In this document: positions 57,175 to 64,000 of the stretch, piece after piece
Layout of the letters: the number at the start of each line of letters is the position of its first letter
How positions within the stretch are numbered: the first letter of the stretch is position 1
From: Pogostemon cablin
Taxonomy: Eukaryota > Streptophyta > Magnoliopsida > Lamiales > Lamiaceae
DNA: 64,000 nt
NCBI GenBank assembly: GCA_023678885.1
Contig: CM042955.1
Location: 34,318,088-34,382,087, forward strand
Direction: 5' to 3'
Program-made: the position numbers and the translations under genes
Notes under the pieces: model-generated
Databases searched by the model: none
What the model was told of the DNA's origin: nothing
Seen by the model: only the letters and a program-made list of their open reading frames with translations

Positions 57175-58611
57175 ATGGGGGATTCCCAAAACGAAGATAC
57201 CTCCGCCGTTTCCTTACAAGCTTGTGAAGAAGGGATTGGAAGAGAAGTTCAAGAAGTTTCAGAGATAATGAACAAGATAAGCTTGAGCATTCCTTTCTCA
57301 GAGGCAATCATGGAGATGCCGTACTATGCCCGATTTCTTAAAGACATATTGCTGAAGAAGCGGAGCTTAATCGGAATTGAAATAGTGAATTTATCTGAGA
57401 ATTGCAGCTCAATCATTCAAAGGAAGCTGCCGTAAAAGATGAAGGATCCGGGGAGCTTCACTATTCTATGTGAAATCGGAAAGGGGCCGGCACGGCGAGC
57501 TTTGTGCGATCTAGGGACAAGCATCAATTTGATGCCGTTGTCCATCTTTCAGAGGCTTGGTTTGGGGGAGTTGACCCCTATAACAGTGGTTCTCCAATTG
57601 GCGGACAGGTCGATGACGTTTCCAAAAGGTATAATTGAAGATGTTCTCATCAAAGTGGAGAAGCTAGTCTTTCCTGTGGACTTTCTTGTGCTAGAGATGA
57701 AAGATGACAAGGATAATATCCCTCTAATCTTGGGGAGACCTTTCCTTGCTACTGCTGGAGCTATGATTGATGTTCAAAAAGGAGAGCTTAGATTGCGGAT
57801 GGACAAAGATGAAGTTCTTTTCAACTTGGACAAAGCAATGAAGATGCCCATGGAGTCTCAGTGTTATAGTATTGACGTGGTGGAGGAGATTGTGAAGGAG
57901 GATATGTCTCTGATCCTATCAAAGGATCCTCTTGAGATATGTTTGATGGAGTCTCTTACTTATCCCACTACAGAGCTTGACGGACTCTCCAACGAGGTAT
58001 GTATTGAATATCTTGAGAACTTACTTGCTTTGGGTGATGCTAGGTTTGCATTGGAGAAAACTAAGGCTGAAGAAGCAAAAGGGTCTAGGAAGTACTTGCC
58101 ATTAGAGAGAGAGAGCACTCCGATGGAAGAAAAGAAAGAGGAGTTGAAACCGTTACCGGAACACTTGACCTATGCTTATCTTGGTGACAATGAAAAAGAT
58201 CCATCAGGTGATTCGGAATTCAAGAGGAAGATTGACCCGGAGGAGTCTACACGGCCATGGGATGAAGGTAATTCTAATGATCATATTTTTGTGAGCGAGA
58301 AAGGTGCCGTGCTGACTGTAGACAAAGGAAGAGAAGATGATGCCTACTTGAAGCCTCCTAACTTACCACCGGATACCAAAAAATTTGAAAATCCTTACTC
58401 TAGTTCTTATCCTGACTTTGATCTTGATGGAGATAAGAGTTATTCCAAAATTGAGTGGAAGATTGACAGGAATGAGAAGAGGAAGTTTGAGAAAGGAGAT
58501 TCTACTGATCGTATGGTGCATAAGAATGGTAAGGTGGAAAGTGTGGATGATAAGAGGGGGAGAAAGTATTGGAAGGTGAGGATGCGACATGATCATCCTC
58601 TGATCAAGTAG
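57175..58611 (+). pseudogene. Element C aspartic protease and C-terminal tail
   Basis: In the gag frame. 57175-57435 is a linker ending in TAA (Gln in A), then 57439-58611: LCDLGTSINLMPLSIFQRLG (catalytic region), LILGRPFLATAGAMIDV, and an acidic tail of about 270 residues ending RHDHPLIK. The tail contains about 57 codons missing in A. No RT follows; the normal Athila polyprotein would go on into RT. Confidence 0.87.
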
Positions 58612-60762
58612 TCTTCTGAGTGGTATTCCGTCGTGACTCTCCGACGTTAAACATGGGCGCCTGTTGGGGGCTTTTCCTCCTATTTTATTATTTTATTTCA
58701 TTCGTGTGTGTAAGAAATTTTTATATTTGAAGTGCTTACTTATCGGCGATTACATCCCTTTGCAAACTTAGTTTCGACTGTAGTTTATACTAAGTTTGGG
58801 GGGTGTGATGTACTTACCTCAATAAGCACCGATAGTATAATATTTTCTTTATGATGTTTGTTAGGGGAGTTGGTTTTTGCGCCATATTTAAAATTTTAAT
58901 CGATTTTGATGTGACGATTTTTTACAACTTGCCTAATGTTTAGTGGGTTTTGGTTGTGTTTTCTTTTACGGAGTTACTCATGAATAATATTTTGTGGAAT
59001 AATTCTTGATGAAGTTGTGCTCTAGTTGGTACTTAATGTTTCGTATTGAAGTTTGAAGTGTGTAGGGATTGAAGAACACTCAGTTTTGAAGCTTAGAAGG
59101 GTGGTTCGACCAAAGCCAGGGTAGGTTCGACCAGTGCCAGGAGGTCGAACTCAGCTAAAAAAGTTGAACCGTGGTGCAAAAGTTGTCCAGAGAGGTGGTT
59201 CGACCTCATGCAAGATGGTTCGACCAGATCAACAGGTCGAACCAAGGTCGAACCAGTGATAGCAGAATTTCAGAAGTGCGGTTCGACCACGACGTTCTTG
59301 GTTCGACCTGTTGAACAGGTTGAACCTAGGTCGAACCGGTGATCTGAAACTTACAGAAGGGTGGTTCGACTTAAGTCGATATGGTTCGATCTGTTACAGT
59401 AGGTCGAACCCAAGCCGAACCAAAGGAGAAGGTGTTCAAAATGTTGATTCGACCATGATGAAGTTGATTCGACCTCTTCCACAGGTCGAATCAAGGTCGA
59501 ACCAAGCCAGAAAAGTGTGTTCATAATTCCGTCCTTCTATGATGCATGAGTTGGGCTGTAGAGATACTTGTATGATTTGATTCGATTTATGGGCTGTTGA
59601 TTTGTGTATTCATATGTTCATATGTTAACTTCTATTAAAGAGAGCATGTTTAGTTGATAAGTATGTAGAGTTCTTGTGGAATTGATCTTAATTATGTGCT
59701 ATGAGGAGTACTTAGGATTCTATTTACCTATGTGAGGATTTGAGCCTTGATAATCATGCTTGATCATGATTGCTTTATTCTTGAGAGGATCATTCATATG
59801 AACGTATTCTAGAACTTGGCTTGGAGTCTTTTGTGAGACTTATGATTGATAAATTGCTAGGACATGATCTTAGGCCATTATTTTGTGATTAAGTTACTTA
59901 GCCAAATTTTGTCCTTCCTAATGATCTTATTAACCTTTGGATGTCCCGTTGAGCCGTTAAAAAATCTTTTCTTTGGTAGCAGAAATAAATAACCTTATAA
60001 ACCTTTACGTGAGCCTTGATTGACCTATTCATTGGTAGAGAGAGTTGAGGTGAGTAAGTGTTGCAAGATGAAAAAGGAAGATAGAATATGGATGAAAAGA
60101 ATATGGTTAAATCTTGTTTAGGGGTAGTGCCCGAAACTGGTGCCCCGATTGTTTTTATACATGGTGCATGAAGCTTAGCAGCTGATGGCCTATACATGAG
60201 AAGAAGGGTAGTGCCTAAAATCGGTACTCGAATTGTCTAAAGAGATAATGTTGATGCACGGAAAAGAGGGAAAATCCATGAGAAGATATTGCAGCAAGAA
60301 GAAGAATTCGAGAACCTCCAAGGTAACTCTCTACTAGTGTCTTAAGTTACTTATCTAAATTTTTCTACCTTTTTTCAAAGAGCCAACATTACAACCCAAA
60401 AACAAGTCCTTTGTGATCCTAGTGAAGAGTTGATTATAAGTTGATTTTTGAGACCTTTGCCAAGCTTATGGTTACGCGTGAATATGGATTGATATGAGTG
60501 TTTATATTAACCTATATAGTGCCTCACGTACTTGAGTGAAAGAGAATAAATACTTATCTTGTGAGCTAGATTACTTAGTACTCCGAATTGTGTGTGATTG
60601 GATTGGTTTTGCATGAGTGATATATATGAAGCAATTAATACTTGTTTGATTTAATGAAGTTGCATGTGTGATATGTATTATACTTGATCTTGGTGAATTA
60701 TACACGACTCCTGTGGTTTGAATTGGTTGCCTCGGGATGAGCAACATGTAAGTTTGGGGGTT
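58612..60762 (+). other. Non-coding 3' region of element C with second array and polypurine tracts
   Basis: No conserved frame. AAGTTTGGGGGGTGTGATG at 58792-58810 copies the tract directly before the 3' LTR (AAGTTTGGGGGTTTGATG, 60750-60767). The array at 59103-59503 follows. 59560-60760 is non-coding with no further repeats recognised. Confidence 0.75.
59103..59503 (+). repeat. GGTTCGACC/GGTCGAACC array downstream of protease in C
   Basis: Five modules with CAGAA-type linkers; counterpart of 1-124 in A. The last module uses the GATTCGACC variant. Confidence 0.92.
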
Positions 60763-62417
60763 TGATGAGTGTGTAAATTCATAAGTTTGGCATCATGTTT
60801 TGTGCTAGTTTTGGAGAGTTTTGAGGTGAAAATAGGTGGAAAACCTATATATATTGTGAATTAGCATGAATCAGGTGTTAGTGGAGCTATTTAAGTGGTT
60901 TTCATAGCAAAATCGAAGTGGAAGTGCCAAGAATCAAATAGACGAAGTCGAGACCACACGAACCGCCAAGGAGTGAGGTGGGTTCGACCTGTTGGAGGAG
61001 GGTTCGACCTCTCTAGCAGGTCGAACCAGCATTGCAAAGTGTACAGAAGGAGGGTTCGACTACGACTCAATGGTTTGACCTGCTCATCAAGTCGAACCAT
61101 GGTCGAACCAGTTCGCGAGAAGTGTAATTCGACCACGACATTGGGGTTCGACCTGATGTTTGGTCGAACCAGGAGCAGAAATTGTCTAGTGGTGCGGTTC
61201 GACCTGTGGTTCGACCAAAGAGGGAGTGGTTCGACCTATACAAGAGGTCGAACCAAGTACAGAATACTTCCAGTAGGTGGGTTCAACCTGTGGTTCGACC
61301 TGCGGCCAGTGGTTCGACCTATTTGCTGAGGTCGAACCGTCATGCGGGAATTTACCTTATCCGGATTTTCGATGCCAAAACGCGTGGGATCACTTGAAAA
61401 GCTCATTTCAAGCCCTAGAGACGTGATTACAAGTATAAAAGAAGGCTCATACAGTCAAGGAAGACGTCATATATTGTCCAATCATCACGATCACCAATCA
61501 CCAAGAAGAATACAAGAGAGTTTAGCTGGAGATTCAAGTAAGATTGGTTCATCTAACCATGATTGTTCCTAGATCAATCATGGGCTAGAGTCACTTCGGT
61601 AGTTCTAGGATTATGAAGGTTTCATGAGTTAATTTTTATTTCGTGTGTATACTCCGTACAACACTACTTGTGGTTTAGTTTATATAAGATTGTGCGTTTT
61701 TAATCCATACTCATAGTTGTTTTGTGCATCAATAATCGTTGTGTAGAGTCTGAATGCATAACATGGTTATTGATTGAGTGCGTTCACTAATGAGCAGGGT
61801 TTATTGTTTAATTCTAAGTGAAGGGATTTTGAGGTTTTATTAGAACCGTCTTATATGAATATTTTTTAATTGAATTGAATTCGGGTTAACAAGTAGGATT
61901 AAGAGTATAACTTTATAGTACCTAAAAAGAGAGATCAAATCGGGTTAGAGTACTAAGTGCACGGGAAATAATTGATTATGATAGTACATAGAAAGGGAGG
62001 TAAAGTATACGTCTTGCTCTGAGGATACTCACACGTGTCAAAAGATTATCTATTTGTGTCTATAGAATATATTTGCATGGTCTAGTGATGCGTCCATATT
62101 CCACAAGGCAGAGTCGGACATCGACACACAAAAGTTTGAATTAACGAATGAAACTGGATGGTCTGACGAACTAGCTATCATCTTATTTGACCACAACTAC
62201 TATTCTCTTGTTCTTGTTATTTATTTGCTATTTTAATTGTTACTTAGTTTACAAACCAACAATTACAATTCTCAACATAGTCATAATTGCTAGAAAATAA
62301 CTAAAGTGATATTTATCCGTCCCATGGATTCGATATTTAACTTGGTCACCTTCGAAACTATAATTGATATCCTTCATACTTGGGGATTAAAATTGTTTGT
62401 TGAGAAAACACCCATCA
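60763..62417 (+). repeat. 3' LTR of element C with array at 60981-61338
   Basis: 1655 bp, same structure as the 5' LTR; TATA box 61434-61441. Ends ACACCCATCA, followed by GTACT. Confidence 0.94.
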
Positions 62418-63349
62418 GTACTTCATCCAATCGGATGTATTCTTAGCAGTGCAGCAATTGTACATTAAGGGAAAATTGCCTCCAGGCATTAACTGCAACT
62501 TTGTTGTTTTGATTCTAAAAATTGAAAGAGCTAATAGGGTGGAAGATTTTCGACCAATAAATCTTTGTAACTTCTTCTTTAAGATTTTTACGAAGATTTT
62601 AGCAAGCAGAGTGGGGCCAATTCTTTCCAAATATCTAGGGATGTATCAGTTTGGTTTTATCCCGAGGCGCAATATACATCACTGCATTGCAATTGTCTCG
62701 AAGAGTTTCAATAGTCTCAATAATTCTACGCTGGGTAATGTAGGTTTCAAGATGGACATCAGAAAGGCGTTTGATACTTTGAGGTGGGACTTCTTACTAC
62801 ATGTACTACAAAGAATGGGCTTTTACCCAATTTTCATCAACTGGATACAGACTATCTTTGAATCGGCCAGAATCTCGATTCTTATAAATGAGAGCCCGGA
62901 GGGTTTTTTCGAATGTGGCAGAGGGGTCTGTCAAGGAGATCCATTATCACCTTTGTTGTCTTGTGTTGCTGAGGAAGTTCTGGGAAAATGGATCGAATAC
63001 AAAATTGGCTCTGGGGAGTTTATTCAAGCTCGAGCTAACAGAAACACTTAAATCTTTATACTTATTTTATGCGGATGACATTGCTATCTTTTGCAGGGGT
63101 AATGAGAACACCATTAAGTGCCTTAAAAACATCATGGGCAGCTATGCGGTCATATCAGGGCAGGAGTATGACCCATCCAAATTGAAAGTTTATTTCGGAA
63201 GGCATGTTACACCAGTGGATAGATGGCGTGTGCATCATTTGCTAGGAATACAACAAGAAGGCAGGTTTCCTTTTAAATATCTGGGTGCTCCAATATTTAT
63301 AGGAGCTCCTAAAATCTCTCAATTTCAGCAAACTAAGATAATATCCTAA
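62418..63349 (+). pseudogene. LINE ORF2 reverse transcriptase, continuation after element C
   Basis: LPPGINCNFVVLILKIERAN, FRPINLCNFFFKIFTKILA, QFGFIPRRNIHHCI, DIRKAFDTLRWDFL and GVCQGDPLSPLL are ordered LINE RT blocks. The active site YADDIAIF lies at about 63068-63091 in another frame because of a shift near 63040. Later FKYLGAPIFIGAPK. The frame follows directly from 53133 when C and one GTACT are ignored. Confidence 0.9.
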
Positions 63350-63384
63350 GCAAATTTCAGATATGGAAGGGCAATACATTATCT

Positions 63385-64000
63385 ATGGCTGGACGAATAT
63401 GCATGGTTAACTCGATCATCATCTCTATAGTTGTGCATATCATGATGATATATAGATGGCCACGACACCAGATAAAGAGATTTGAACAAGCATGCTGGAA
63501 TTTTGTTTGGACAGGAGAGCCAACAAAGCAACACTATTTTACAGTGGCCTGGAAGAAGATATGCTCGCCCACGACGGATGGGGGTTTGGGCATTCGCTCA
63601 ATCAGGTCTACTAATGAGGCAAATGTTATGAAGCTAGCTTGGGATATTATGGAAGGGAAAGGAGCACTAAGCTTTCTTAAGAACAGATGGTTCGATGGAC
63701 ACCTGTTGAGGGTCCGGCATATCACCCATCTATTTGTGGGGCTCGTATGAATCATATAAAAAGACTGAAAGAGGAGGATATTTGGCTAGTTGGTTATGAT
63801 ACTAAGGTCAAATTTTGGATTAATAATTGATTGGGAGTGCCGATTGCAGACATGGTTGGCATCCCGCAAGGCCTCCGATGGCAATTTGATGACATTATAG
63901 GGGATTATCTGTATGATGGGAATTGGCACTTCACACCAAGTTTTACACATGCGTACCCTCAGATTGTAAATATGATTCTTAATGCACATATGTCGCTACA
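63385..64000 (+). pseudogene. LINE ORF2 C-terminal region, runs past window end
   Basis: SMAGRICMVNSII, NFVWTGEPTKQHYFTVAWKK and CSPTTDGGLGIRSIRSTNEA are the usual post-RT blocks of plant LINEs (zf-RVT precedes the end of the family protein). Stops at 63748-63750 and near 63828 interrupt it. Confidence 0.85.

Larger units (their letters stand above)
53134..62417 (+). mobile_element. Element C: complete non-autonomous Athila-like gypsy element nested in the LINE
   Basis: 9284 bp with GTACT at 53129-53133 and 62418-62422. LTRs 53134-54796 and 60763-62417, tRNA-Asp primer site, gag, GGTTCGACC array, protease, long non-coding tail with second array, polypurine tract. No RT, RNase H or integrase motif anywhere, although both ends are intact, so it must rely on enzymes of another element. 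The LTRs differ at scattered sites only. Confidence 0.93.
49740..64000 (+). mobile_element. LINE (non-LTR retrotransposon), interrupted by element C and cut by window end
   Basis: Order: ORF1 (DUF4283 and CCHC), ORF2 with endonuclease and RT, then the C-terminal region running past the window. RT is split at 53133/62418 by gypsy element C; the GTACT duplication and collinear RT motifs on both sides prove a single LINE. Many stops and shifts; inactive. The true 5' end is not visible. Confidence 0.9.

Overview
The window is repeat-dense nuclear DNA from a flowering plant, most likely a eudicot. The evidence is plant-type Ty1/copia and Ty3/gypsy (Athila-like) retrotransposons, a plant LINE, Stowaway MITEs, and fragments of two typical plant nuclear genes with introns. 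The species cannot be named from the sequence. No intact ordinary host gene is visible, and there is no sign of bacterial, organellar or CRISPR sequence.

Layout. 1-5928: 5' part of an Athila-like gypsy element (A) on the minus strand, with gag-protease and one LTR. 5929-12969: AT-rich non-coding DNA with duplicated modules, a small GTGCACCCGGG-family element, microsatellites and an AACGGA repeat cluster. 12970-26103: copia element B (TSD CCCCC), split just before its 3' LTR by copia element D (17475-25787, TSD AAAGT). 26396-26640: 3' scrap of a LINE. 27060-32729: nearly complete copia element E (TSD AGTTC). 32735-43160: mostly non-coding, with Stowaway MITEs, a possible spliced minus-strand gene or gene fragment, and a weak F-box-like fragment near transposon-like termini. 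43165-46800: minus-strand pieces of a HECT ubiquitin ligase (UPL type) and of ornithine aminotransferase, side by side with introns retained, split by a solo gypsy LTR (F, 44734-46668). 47535-49735: TIR elements and MITEs. About 49740 to the window end: a degraded plus-strand LINE whose reverse transcriptase is interrupted by gypsy element C (53134-62417, TSD GTACT).

Most striking pattern. Short modules built from GGTTCGACC and its reverse complement GGTCGAACC occur in the gypsy LTRs (A, C, F), between gag and protease and again downstream of protease in A and C, and in the LTRs of the unrelated copia element E. Copia element D carries a minisatellite with a core of the same type (CAGGTTCGA, about every 21 bp). 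A common hairpin-forming module in unrelated retroelement lineages of one genome is the best candidate here for an undescribed system.

How the parts work together. B, E and the LINE are or were autonomous designs (gag, protease, integrase, RT and RNase H; or ORF1, endonuclease and RT). A and C have only gag and protease. D has LTRs that still match closely but ruined coding. A, C and D would therefore need enzymes supplied in trans. The nesting gives a relative order: the LINE is older than C, B is older than D, and the HECT fragment is older than LTR F.
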